The position numbers were made by a program, and so were the translations under genes. The notes beneath the pieces are model-generated. The model worked only from the letters and a program-made list of their open reading frames with translations. It was not told the DNA's origin and searched no databases. Positions 16,115 through 24,209 of a DNA stretch of 64,000 nucleotides are shown in pieces. Origin of the DNA: Ruminiclostridium sufflavum DSM 19573 (GTDB lineage: Bacteria > Bacillota > Clostridia > Acetivibrionales > DSM-1351); contig NZ_QKMR01000006.1 of assembly GCF_003208175.1 (NCBI RefSeq), forward strand, positions 84,053 through 148,052, given 5' to 3'. Each line of letters starts with the position of its first letter. Positions within the stretch are counted from its first letter, which is position 1.

Positions 16115-16435
16115 ATGACAAAACATGAATTAGTTCACTGGATCAATAAGCTGATTGAGCACAGAAATATAAAAGCATTTTACAATTCAGGTTTATGGGA
16201 ACAGATTAGAAATGAATCATTGCAAAGAGACAACAACGAATGTCAAAAATGCAAAGCTAAAGGGTTGTTTAGTGCGGCACAATGCGTTCATCACGTAAAA
16301 CATGTGAGGAAGTATCCTGAGTTGGCGTTGAGTATAGATAATACTATTTCGCTATGCAATAGCTGTCACGATTTAGAACATCCAGAGAAACTACAGAATA
16401 AAAGCAAACCGCAGTTAAATGAGGAAAGATGGTAG
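16115..16435 (+). CDS. HNH endonuclease of the DNA-packaging module
   Basis: A 106-residue HNH protein: CQKCKAKGLFSAAQCVHHVK, then NTISLCNSCHDLEHPEK. It has the C-x2-C pairs and the catalytic His of the ββα-metal fold. Immediately upstream of terS, such HNH proteins act with the terminase in cutting cos sites in HK97-type phages. An AAAGGA site lies 8 bases before the ATG. Confidence 0.88.
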   Translation: MTKHELVHWINKLIEHRNIKAFYNSGLWEQIRNESLQRDNNECQKCKAKGLFSAAQCVHHVKHVRKYPELALSIDNTISLCNSCHDLEHPEKLQNKSKPQLNEERW

Positions 16436-16576
16436 TACCCCCGGTCTAAAAAAGCGAAAAAACTCTGAGCACAGGAAGAACGGGTAGAAGGGTAGACAAA
16501 ACAGATTTCTCGCGCGCATGAGAAAAAATTAGAACATAAATAACAAAACAAGGGAATAAAAGGAGGGATTATAAAT
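16436..16576. other. Candidate cos region between HNH and terS
   Basis: Directly after the HNH stop the sequence reads TACCCCCGGTCTAAAAAAGCG, a C-run then A-run like that seen at cos sites of Firmicutes phages with HNH next to TerS. A hairpin, TTTCTC (16506-16511) and GAGAAA (16520-16525) around GCGCGCAT, follows and could be a terminase binding site. The region has no gene. Assignment rests on position and resemblance only. Confidence 0.45.
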
Positions 16577-16885
16577 ATGGCAAGTGCTAAGAAAATCAAG
16601 GAATCTCTGATAAAGCAACTTAAAAATAAAGGAGCAAACGTTGAACATTTTAATAGTTTAATTGATGACTATATTTGGTACTGGAATCAGGAAAAAGCTA
16701 TGCAAAAAGATATAAAAGAACGTGGATTTATGTTTGAAACAACTTCGGCATCAGGAGTTTCTATTAAAAAAGAAAATCCCTCCGTTAAAAATGCAATATC
16801 TTACAATAAGCAAAAGCTTGCAATCCTCAAAGAACTGGAATTAACAACTAAAAATGTAATGAGTGATGGCGATGATAAATTGTAA
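16577..16885 (+). CDS. terS: Terminase small subunit (P27-type)
   Basis: A 102-residue protein: ASAKKIKESLIKQLKNKGAN, LIDDYIWYWNQEKAMQKDI, SVKNAISYNKQKLAILKELE. This is the helical pattern of P27-family small terminases, which recognise phage DNA for packaging. It lies just before and overlaps terL by 23 bases. An AAGGAGGGA site precedes the ATG. Confidence 0.85.
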   Translation: MASAKKIKESLIKQLKNKGANVEHFNSLIDDYIWYWNQEKAMQKDIKERGFMFETTSASGVSIKKENPSVKNAISYNKQKLAILKELELTTKNVMSDGDDKL

Positions 16886-18515
16886 AGAGATAAAAGATTA
16901 TATAGATTTAGTACGCTCTGGAAAATTTGAGGTTTGCAAAGAACAATTATTATTATGCGATTATGTAGAGCAGATTTTTAAATCAGAAAAACTTTACATA
17001 AACAAGGAGCAGCTTGAGGAATATTTAGCTTTGCAAAAGTATTTCCCGTTTGAACTTTTAGCTTGGGAAAAACTTTGTTTTACCTTACATAACTGTGTTT
17101 ACAAGGAGGATGGGCAATTGAGATGGCCCGTTCTTTTTGTTTTAGTGGGGCGCGGAGCTGGGAAAAACGGTTACCTTGCGTTTGAAGATTTTTGCCTTTT
17201 AACCCCTGTAAATGGGGTTAAGTATTATTTCATCGATATATTCGCAATGTCGGAAGATCAGGCTAAAACTACTTTTGAAGATGTATACAATGTGATGGAA
17301 GACAATAAAACAAAGCTCAAAAATCATTTTTACTGGAACAAAGAAGAGATTATTAACCTAAAAACCAAGTCAAGACTTAAATTCCGAACCAGTGGAGTTA
17401 AGACAAAAGACGGTGGCAGACCGGGCAAAATTGATTTTGACGAATATCATGCTTATGAAAGCATGAAGCTGGTTGATACTGCGACAACCGGTTTAGGTAA
17501 AAAACCGCACCCAAGGCGAACGATTATTTCAACAAACGGAGATGTAAGAGGAGGCCCGCTTGATGATTTAATAGCAAAAAGTGAATCAATTTTAAGAATG
17601 GAGTTGCCTGATAACGGGACATTGCCTTTTATTTGCAAGCTTGATAACGAAGACGAAATTAAAGATAAAAAAAAATGGTCTAAAGCTAACCCTAGTTTAG
17701 CTTTCTTTCCAACTCTACAGCACGAGCTTGATATTGAATTTGGTGACTATCTGCAAAACCCAATAGGGAACTCTTCTTTTGCGACAAAAAGAATGAACAT
17801 GCCTCAAGGTGATAAAGATGCAGAGGTTACAACATGGGAAAATATACTGGCAACCAACCAGAGCATGCCAGATCTAACCGGATGTACCTGCGTAGCGGGA
17901 ATTGATTATGCTAAGACAACAGACTTTGTTTGTGCAGGACTACTTTTTATATACAAAGGAATATATTACTGGTTATCGCATACATGGGTTTGCAAAAAGT
18001 GTAATGATCTAGGCCGCATTAAGGCACCGCTAAAAGAATGGGAGAAGATGAAGTTACTAACCTTTGTCGATGGCCCGGAGGTGTCACCGGATATACCGGC
18101 GGCATGGTTACAAGAACAAGGACAAAAATACAACATTACTATTTTGGGCATGGACAATTACCGCTATACACTACTGGCAAGATCCCTTAGAAATGTCGGC
18201 TTTGATGTAGATAAAAATGAAGCCAATAATATTATGCTAGCTAGGCCAAGCAATGAAATGCTTATAGCACCAATAATAAATAGTTTATTTGTAAATCACA
18301 ATATTGCATGGGGTGATAATCCGCTAATGAGGTGGTACACAAATAATACTTGTATGGTAACTTCACAGGCAGGCAATATAACATATGGAAAGATAGAACC
18401 CAAAAGCAGGAAAACAGATGGTTTTAAAGCTTTTGTTGCGGCTATGTGTGCAAGTGGAAATTTAGAGGATAGTGGCGAAACGGTTAATTTTGATTTTGGA
18501 GTGTATACATATTAA
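16863..18515 (+). CDS. terL: Terminase large subunit
   Basis: The packaging ATPase/nuclease has Walker A in LVGRGAGKNGY (about residue 95), Walker B in IDFDEYHAYES, a motif III-like RTIISTNGD, and a nuclease domain beginning CVAGIDYAKTTDFVCAGLLF with acidic residues that hold metal. Length 550 fits the HK97/YmfN branch. The start is uncertain: GTG 16863, ATG 16866 and ATG 16872 are all in frame and none has a strong ribosome site, consistent with coupling to terS. Confidence 0.95.
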   Translation: MMAMINCKEIKDYIDLVRSGKFEVCKEQLLLCDYVEQIFKSEKLYINKEQLEEYLALQKYFPFELLAWEKLCFTLHNCVYKEDGQLRWPVLFVLVGRGAGKNGYLAFEDFCLLTPVNGVKYYFIDIFAMSEDQAKTTFEDVYNVMEDNKTKLKNHFYWNKEEIINLKTKSRLKFRTSGVKTKDGGRPGKIDFDEYHAYESMKLVDTATTGLGKKPHPRRTIISTNGDVRGGPLDDLIAKSESILRMELPDNGTLPFICKLDNEDEIKDKKKWSKANPSLAFFPTLQHELDIEFGDYLQNPIGNSSFATKRMNMPQGDKDAEVTTWENILATNQSMPDLTGCTCVAGIDYAKTTDFVCAGLLFIYKGIYYWLSHTWVCKKCNDLGRIKAPLKEWEKMKLLTFVDGPEVSPDIPAAWLQEQGQKYNITILGMDNYRYTLLARSLRNVGFDVDKNEANNIMLARPSNEMLIAPIINSLFVNHNIAWGDNPLMRWYTNNTCMVTSQAGNITYGKIEPKSRKTDGFKAFVAAMCASGNLEDSGETVNFDFGVYTY

Positions 18516-18568
18516 AAATAAGTCTTAGAAATAAGGCTTTTTATTATACCTTGAAAGGAGGTGAGAAA

Positions 18569-19720
18569 ATGAAATTTATAGATTGGATAAAGGACTTCTT
18601 CGGGGTTGACCAGTCAACAGTATATATAAATCAACAGGCTCAGGCCTCTCAAGAGGTGCTGCTTGCGATTAAAGACTTTGCCATATGTTCTGCAATTAAC
18701 CTGATAGCCGGAGCAATAAGTAAATGTGAGTTTAAAACATATTTAAACGGCAATGAGGTTAAAGGCGATGAATACTATATCTGGAATGTTGAGCCGAATA
18801 AAAACCAGAACTCAACGCAGTTTATTCAGGAGTTTATTTCAAAATTGCTTTATTACAATGAATGCCTAATTTTGGACATAAACGGACAGTTAATTATTGC
18901 GGATGATTTTATACAAACAGAATATGCGGTATTTGAAAACACTTTTTCAAACGTAGTAAGGGGGACAATGAAGTTTGATAAAACCTTTAAAATGAGTGAA
19001 GTCCTATATTTCAAATATAGCAATAACGATGTTAAACGTCTGCTCTCAGAACTCATGAACGGATATAACAATTTATTAAATATGGCTATAGGTAAATATA
19101 AGCGTAGCGGTGGAAGAAAAGGAACGTTGCACATAAATTCCACAGCCTTAGGCGATAAAAATTTTCAAGATAACATTAATAACTTGATGAACAATAGATT
19201 TAAAAGCTATTTTGAATCTGAGAATGCAGTACTGCCACTACTAAACGGATATACATACAATGAGCAAAACGGAGAAGGAAATAAAAAATCCACAAGCGAT
19301 ATGGTTGATGTAGCTGCAATTGTGAAGGAACAATTTGACAAAACTGCACAAGCCTTTAAAATTCCCCCTTCCCTACTTGGAGGAGACATATCGGACGTAG
19401 ACAAAATAACGGATAATTTTTTGACATTTTGCATTGATCCTTTAGCGGATATGGTAGGAGAGGAAGGCAACCGCAAAAGATATGGTAAAAGTGCTTTTTT
19501 AAAAGGCTCTTTTATTAAGGTGGATACAACCTGTATTAAGCATATAGATATATTCTCTATCTCAGAATCGCTTGACAAGCTTATTGCATGTGGTGGATAC
19601 AGCATTGACGAGTTAAGAGAAAAGGCAGGTGATATTCCATTAAATACAGACTGGAGCAAAAAACACTGGATAACTAAAAACTATTCAGACATTCAGGAAG
19701 CGAAAGGAGGTGAGGAATAG
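18569..19720 (+). CDS. Phage portal protein (HK97 family)
   Basis: The 383-residue protein begins MKFIDWIKDFFGVD and has FAICSAINLIAGAISKCEF, FIQEFISKLLYYNECLILD and FKIPPSLLGGDISD, the hallmarks of HK97-type portals. It forms the dodecameric ring at one capsid vertex through which DNA passes. ATG 18569 follows AAAGGAGGTGAG; an upstream ATG at 18551 lies before this site and is rejected. It ends one base into the protease start. Confidence 0.92.
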   Translation: MKFIDWIKDFFGVDQSTVYINQQAQASQEVLLAIKDFAICSAINLIAGAISKCEFKTYLNGNEVKGDEYYIWNVEPNKNQNSTQFIQEFISKLLYYNECLILDINGQLIIADDFIQTEYAVFENTFSNVVRGTMKFDKTFKMSEVLYFKYSNNDVKRLLSELMNGYNNLLNMAIGKYKRSGGRKGTLHINSTALGDKNFQDNINNLMNNRFKSYFESENAVLPLLNGYTYNEQNGEGNKKSTSDMVDVAAIVKEQFDKTAQAFKIPPSLLGGDISDVDKITDNFLTFCIDPLADMVGEEGNRKRYGKSAFLKGSFIKVDTTCIKHIDIFSISESLDKLIACGGYSIDELREKAGDIPLNTDWSKKHWITKNYSDIQEAKGGEE

Positions 19721-20466
19721 TGAGAGGACCAATATTTTTGATTAAGCAGGCAGCAGAGCCTAATGCAATGGATTTATACATTTATGACTATGTTAAAGGT
19801 GACAGCGTGAATTGGTGGACAGGTGAAAAAGAGGAAAGCCAAACCTCCGCTAATTACATCAAAAATCAGTTGGAACAACATCCGAATATCACCCAAATCA
19901 ATATTTATATAAATTCTTATGGAGGCGATGTGAAAGAAGGTTTAGGCATATACAATCAGTTAAAAAGGCACTTGGCTCAAAAAACGGCATACATAGATGG
20001 GTTTGCTTGCTCAATTGCATCTGTCATTGCTATGGCTGCTGACAAGGTAGTTATGGGAAACAATACACTAATGATGATACATCATGCTTCAATGGCCATT
20101 TGCGGCAATGCAGAGGAGCTAAGAAAGGCGGCTAATGATGTAGAGGTAATCGACAAGGCAAGCTGTTCAAGCTATCTAACCAAAGCCGGAGACAAATTGA
20201 ACGAGGAAACATTAAACCAACTACTGGATGAACAAACATGGCTTAGTGCTGAACAATGTTTACAGTATGGTTTATGTGATGAAATTGCAGGAAAGGAAGA
20301 TAAACAAATTACAGAAGCACAGCAGCGTTTTGAACAATCTATAAAGGATAAGCTTCAGCAAATTGAAATGAAAATTCAAGTGCCGAAAAAATTTGAACAA
20401 CAAAAAACAAATGCTGAAAAGCTTATGGCAGCATTTAATAAAAAATTGGAGGATGAAAATAAATGA
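19720..20466 (+). CDS. ClpP-like prohead protease
   Basis: A 248-residue ClpP-fold serine peptidase. The oxyanion motif NSYGGDVKEG comes first, then the catalytic Ser98 in GFACSIASVIAMAAD, and His121 in MMIHHAS. Phage members cleave the capsid scaffold during head maturation. A GTG overlaps the portal stop (TAGTG), with AAAGGAGGTGAGG as ribosome site. The C-terminal 60 residues are a charged helix that may act as scaffold. Confidence 0.92.
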   Translation: MRGPIFLIKQAAEPNAMDLYIYDYVKGDSVNWWTGEKEESQTSANYIKNQLEQHPNITQINIYINSYGGDVKEGLGIYNQLKRHLAQKTAYIDGFACSIASVIAMAADKVVMGNNTLMMIHHASMAICGNAEELRKAANDVEVIDKASCSSYLTKAGDKLNEETLNQLLDEQTWLSAEQCLQYGLCDEIAGKEDKQITEAQQRFEQSIKDKLQQIEMKIQVPKKFEQQKTNAEKLMAAFNKKLEDENK

Positions 20467-21653
20467 AATCAAAGGACTTAATACAACAGGAATTAAGAGA
20501 TAATTTAGTCGCAGCTTTTAAAAGCACAGACGAAAACGCAATTGCTCAGGCATTTAATACTTTTGCCGAGTCGGTACAGCAAAATGTTATGGAAGAATTT
20601 AAGACTTATCAGCAAACAGCGGATAGCACTATACTAGCAAAAAGGGGAGTTCACCAGCTAACCAGTGAGGAAAACAAGTTTTATCAAGGCATAATTGATG
20701 CCCTGAAAGCTCCTGACATAAGGCAGGCTTTTGCATCTCTTGATACTGCTTATCCGGAGACGGTGATTGATAATGTTATAGCTGATATCGAAGAGGCTCA
20801 CCCGTTACTTTCAGCAATAACTTTTACTAATACTACAATATTAACGAAGATGATTGTAAACAAGCAGGGCGCTCAGCTTGCTGTATGGGGGGCGATTAAT
20901 TCAGCCATTACAAAAGAATTGAGCGGTACCATTGGGAAAATTGACCTTACACTTTGCAAGCTATCTGCATTTATGCCAATAAGTAAGGATATGATTGCAG
21001 TTGGCCCTACATGGATTGATGCATATGTAAGGGGTGTTTTATCCGAGGCTATCGCTTTAGCTCTTGAAACGGCTATTGTTACAGGCACTGGCAAGGATGA
21101 ACCTATTGGAATGGACAGGGATGTATCTGATGATGTAACTGTAACAGGCGGGGTTTATCCGAAGAAAACTCCCGTTACAGTCAATAACTTTAGCCCTGTT
21201 AACTATGGAGCCATTGCAGGAAAATTAGCGCAGGCCCCCAATGACAAGACAAGACCCGTAAATAATATATTACTTATAGTAAACCCACAGGATTATTTTA
21301 CTAAGGTATTCCCGGCAACTACTGTAAGAGCCGCAGACGGTACATATTCGCACGATGTATTCCCGTATCCCACTACGGTAATACAATCCTCTGCCGTAGC
21401 ATCAGGGAGTGCTATTTTTGGATTGGCTGATAAGTACTTTATGGGTATCGGAGCCGGTACAAGCGGCGGCAAAATAGAATACTCTGACGAATTCAAGTTC
21501 CTTGATGATGAAAGGGTGTACCTTACAAAGATGTATGGCAATGGCAGAGCTTTAGACGATAATGCCTTTATTCTGGCAGATATAAGCGGACTTACTCCCG
21601 CCACTCTTGAAGTATCTGTTACAAATGTAGTTAAAACTAAGGAACAGGCTTAA
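20463..21653 (+). CDS. Major capsid protein (HK97 fold)
   Basis: A 396-residue protein, ATGA-overlapping the protease. The N-terminal 90 residues are helical (the delta/scaffold region, ending at about GVHQLTSEENKFYQGII). The E-loop and P-domain follow (ALALETAIVTGTGKDEPIGM and YVRGVLSEAI). DERVYLTKMYGNGRALDDNA near the end is typical of HK97-type capsids. About 415 copies would build a T=7 shell. Confidence 0.92.
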   Translation: MKSKDLIQQELRDNLVAAFKSTDENAIAQAFNTFAESVQQNVMEEFKTYQQTADSTILAKRGVHQLTSEENKFYQGIIDALKAPDIRQAFASLDTAYPETVIDNVIADIEEAHPLLSAITFTNTTILTKMIVNKQGAQLAVWGAINSAITKELSGTIGKIDLTLCKLSAFMPISKDMIAVGPTWIDAYVRGVLSEAIALALETAIVTGTGKDEPIGMDRDVSDDVTVTGGVYPKKTPVTVNNFSPVNYGAIAGKLAQAPNDKTRPVNNILLIVNPQDYFTKVFPATTVRAADGTYSHDVFPYPTTVIQSSAVASGSAIFGLADKYFMGIGAGTSGGKIEYSDEFKFLDDERVYLTKMYGNGRALDDNAFILADISGLTPATLEVSVTNVVKTKEQA

Positions 21654-21666
21654 AGAGGTGATCTAA

Positions 21667-21960
21667 ATGCCGGAGGACTTATTGAATGATGTTAAAAATT
21701 ATCTGCATATCACATGGCAGGATGAAGCAACGGACAAAAACATTACTGGAATAATAAAAAGAGGGATGACACGCTTGCAGACTATTGCAGGCGTGTCTAT
21801 TGACTTTACGCAGGAAGATTTAGCCCGCTCATTGCTTTTTGATTATTGCAGATATGCAAATAGTCATGCCCTTGAAATGTTTGAAAAGAATTTTTCGGCC
21901 GAATTACTAAGCTTGCACATAAATAGTCAGGTTAATACTGAAAGTGAGGCAACCCAATGA
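21667..21960 (+). CDS. Head-tail connector protein (gp6-like)
   Basis: A 97-residue helical protein (VKNYLHITWQDEATDKNITG, then RLQTIAGVSIDFTQEDLARS and LLFDYCRYANSHALEMFEKN). This is the classic phage gp6-like/DNA-packaging adaptor that docks below the portal. An AGAGGTG site precedes it; it overlaps the next gene (ATGA). Confidence 0.85.
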   Translation: MPEDLLNDVKNYLHITWQDEATDKNITGIIKRGMTRLQTIAGVSIDFTQEDLARSLLFDYCRYANSHALEMFEKNFSAELLSLHINSQVNTESEATQ

Positions 21961-22295
21961 TAATTAAAACAGACAATATAGATTTTACAAGCTTTAGTGA
22001 TGGTGTATGCGATATTTATACGGAAGATGAAGAGGGAAATAAAACATATAAATATCAAAGTTTGGGTTTTTCTGATCGTGCTTTAGGGTTTAATCGTGTG
22101 TTTGCAGCCAGAGCAGTACAAGATGAGGTTAATGCGGTAATTCGTATCCAGCAAGTGCCTGATATTGATACTCATGATACTTTGGAGATAAGAGGCAGAG
22201 GTAAGCATGATATCATACTTATTCAAAATAAATACGACACTAACCCTCTGAGTATTGATTTGACTCTGAAACAACTCGAAATGCATGGAGGTTAA
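21957..22295 (+). CDS. Head closure protein
   Basis: A 112-residue beta-rich protein (YKYQSLGFSDRALGFNRVFA, VIRIQQVPDIDTHDTLEIRG, YDTNPLSIDLTLKQLE). Position between the connector and the gp10-like protein and the beta-barrel pattern fit the stopper/head-closure proteins of siphoviruses. Assignment is mainly from synteny. Confidence 0.7.
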   Translation: MIIKTDNIDFTSFSDGVCDIYTEDEEGNKTYKYQSLGFSDRALGFNRVFAARAVQDEVNAVIRIQQVPDIDTHDTLEIRGRGKHDIILIQNKYDTNPLSIDLTLKQLEMHGG

Positions 22296-22300
22296 ACAAA

Positions 22301-22702
22301 ATGGAATTGATTAATATTAATGACTTGGCAGCTGCATTAGCTGAGGAGCTTCAAAACTACTCAGCTAATGCAGCGGATGAAATAAAAAAAGCCGTAGATA
22401 TTGTTGCAGATGAAGTCAATCAAGAAATAAAAAATCATATAACCTTTAAACAACGACCGGGCGGCAAATACGTTAAAGCTTTTCGGCTAAAGACATCGTA
22501 TGAGAGTAAGTTTGATAAAAGGAAAACCTGGTATGTTGCAGATGGACAACATAGACTAACGCACCTGCTTGAAAATGGGCATGCACTTTGTCAAGGCGGA
22601 AGAGCCGGAGCATTTCCGCATATAAAATACGGCGAAGAATTAGCACAAGAGCGTATGGAAGAACTGGCGAGGGAGGCAATAGAGGATGCTAACAGACGTT
22701 AA
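22301..22702 (+). CDS. HK97 gp10-like tail-joining protein
   Basis: A 133-residue protein with helical N-terminus (NDLAAALAEELQNYSANAAD) and the family pattern YVKAFRLKTSYES, TWYVADGQHRLTHLLENGHA. The LTHLLENGHA segment is characteristic of HK97 gp10/tail-component proteins that join head and tail. It overlaps the next gene by 17 bases. Confidence 0.85.
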   Translation: MELININDLAAALAEELQNYSANAADEIKKAVDIVADEVNQEIKNHITFKQRPGGKYVKAFRLKTSYESKFDKRKTWYVADGQHRLTHLLENGHALCQGGRAGAFPHIKYGEELAQERMEELAREAIEDANRR

Positions 22703-23003
22703 AACATGGTTGGAGACAACTGGTTATAAAGTAGCCGAGGAAAGATTTCTAAAGCCTCCTGCACAACCCTACATAATATTTGTTGACAATACTGAGGTTG
22801 GTGGTGCAGATAATAAAAATTGTATAGCTGACAGGCAGATAAGCGTTGAATTGTACTCAGATAAAATTAACAATGAAGCTGAGCAAAAGATTGAAGGTCT
22901 ATTGAATGGAAAAGTAATACATTATTCAAAAGTCCGCGCATGGATACAGACAGAAATGTTTTTTCAAACGTTGTACGAATTTAATTTAATAGAAAAATTA
23001 TAG
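22686..23003 (+). CDS. Tail terminator/completion protein
   Basis: The 105-residue protein (TWLETTGYKVAEERFLKPPA, QPYIIFVDNTEVGGADNKNC, RQISVELYSDKINNEAEQKI) has the pattern of phage tail-terminator proteins of the gpU/gp17 type. They form a hexamer capping the tail tube. Position just before the major tail protein supports it. Confidence 0.75.
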   Translation: MLTDVKTWLETTGYKVAEERFLKPPAQPYIIFVDNTEVGGADNKNCIADRQISVELYSDKINNEAEQKIEGLLNGKVIHYSKVRAWIQTEMFFQTLYEFNLIEKL

Positions 23004-23019
23004 AAAGGAATTAACGGAT

Positions 23020-23568
23020 ATGTCTACAGATGGAGAAAAAATAGTACTTGGAAGCGGTTCGCTTTTTTGCATGGAGTTTACTGGAACAATACCAGAAGAT
23101 GCGGTAATAGAGGTGACCGACAATCAGCTGGGTTATATACAAGGCGGGGCAAGTTTAGAATATAAACCTACTTTTTATGAAGCAAAAGACGATATGGGGA
23201 AAGTTACAAAAGTAATTATTACCGAGGAAGAGGCAACATTGAAAAGCGGGATAATGACATGGTGTGGCAATACCCTTAAAAAGCTTTGCAGTACCGCAAG
23301 AGTAACCGAGACAGGAGGCAAAAGAACTGTAAAAATCGGAGGAATAGGGAACGATAATGGCAAAAAGTATATCATTCATTTCCTCCACGAAGATCCTGCT
23401 GACGGAAATATAAGAGTTACAATTGTGGGGCAAAACCAGAAAGGATTTACTCTTACATTTTCAAAAAAGGAAACGGTAATTGACGCTGAATTTAAAGCAT
23501 TGCCGCATGATACAGAAGGTACATTGATAAAATATACCGAGGATATACCGGAAGTATCAGAAGGTTAG
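23020..23568 (+). CDS. Major tail tube protein
   Basis: A 182-residue beta-rich protein directly before the tail chaperone genes. GSGSLFCMEFTGTIPED, LEYKPTFYEAKDDMGKVTKV and IIHFLHEDPADGNIRVTIVG match the tail tube fold of Firmicutes siphoviruses. Hexameric rings stack to form the tube. An AAAGGAA site precedes the ATG. Confidence 0.88.
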   Translation: MSTDGEKIVLGSGSLFCMEFTGTIPEDAVIEVTDNQLGYIQGGASLEYKPTFYEAKDDMGKVTKVIITEEEATLKSGIMTWCGNTLKKLCSTARVTETGGKRTVKIGGIGNDNGKKYIIHFLHEDPADGNIRVTIVGQNQKGFTLTFSKKETVIDAEFKALPHDTEGTLIKYTEDIPEVSEG

Positions 23569-23602
23569 TTTTGAGGGGGACAGGAATGTCCCTTTAATAT
23601 TT

Positions 23603-23938
23603 TTGAGGGGTGAAAATAATATGTTTGATATAAGCACAATAAATAAAAGGTACTTTAATATTAGTATTTCGGTAACAAATGATGAAGGCAAGGAACTTGA
23701 TATAAGTCTCGACGTTGAACCGCCAAAAATAAAAACTTTAAAGAAAATAATCGTTCTATCAAAGGACAAGGATGATGAAAATGCAATGTCGGAGGCTATA
23801 ACTTTAATCCTTAATAAGAATAAAACTGGCTTCAAGGTGCCAAATGAGATAATTGAAAACCTTGACACAGACCAGTACAAAGCAATTCTTAAAGAATACA
23901 CAAGCTGGCTCAAGGAGGTAAAAAACAACCCAAACTAA
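23603..23938 (+). CDS. Tail assembly chaperone, gpG-like
   Basis: The 111-residue zero-frame product (YFNISISVTNDEGKELDISL, IKTLKKIIVLSKDKDDENAM, LDTDQYKAILKEYTSWLKEV) sits between tail tube and tape measure genes, as the chaperone G does. Its last codons run over a slippery A-AAA-AAC heptamer; most ribosomes finish here, and a minority shift to make the G-T fusion. It coats the tape measure protein during tail assembly. Confidence 0.88.
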   Translation: MRGENNMFDISTINKRYFNISISVTNDEGKELDISLDVEPPKIKTLKKIIVLSKDKDDENAMSEAITLILNKNKTGFKVPNEIIENLDTDQYKAILKEYTSWLKEVKNNPN

Positions 23939-24204
23939 GAATCCCTCGCTGTCCTGACGATACAGACGAGGGACATTATAATTTAAATCACCTTGAGGAA
24001 AAGCTGGTATATGATTATACCGGCTTTAATTTTGCTCAAATATATGAACTTGATGTATTTACATATCAGGCAATACTCCGGGATGCAGTAATATACAAAT
24101 ATATGCAGACAGAGGAAGGACAGAAATATTTAAATAGGTGCTGGATATTGGAACAAACAAAACCGGATAGAGCAAAATTAAGAGAGAGGTTTGGAAAGGA
24201 GTAA
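23603..24204 (+). CDS. Tail assembly chaperone G-T fusion by -1 frameshift
   Basis: If the ribosome slips back one base at 23920-23926, translation continues as QPKLRIPRCPDDTDEGHYNL and on through FNFAQIYELDVFTYQAILRD to KLRERFGKE, stopping at 24202-24204. The T part of about 92 residues has no start of its own. Gp G/GT pairs with this layout are near-universal in siphoviruses. The T domain recruits tail tube protein to the tape measure. The stop overlaps the next frame's ATG (TAATG). Confidence 0.88.
23920..23972 (+). promoter_or_regulatory. Programmed -1 frameshift signal
   Basis: The heptamer A-AAA-AAC occupies 23920-23926 in the correct phase of the gpG frame. Sixteen bases on, a strong hairpin forms: CCCTCG (23943-23948) with CGAGGG (23967-23972) and CTGT (23949-23952) with ACAG (23962-23965), a bulged A and a 9-base loop. 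The zero-frame stop TAA at 23936 lies between them. Confidence 0.88.
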
Positions 24205-24209
24205 TGATA

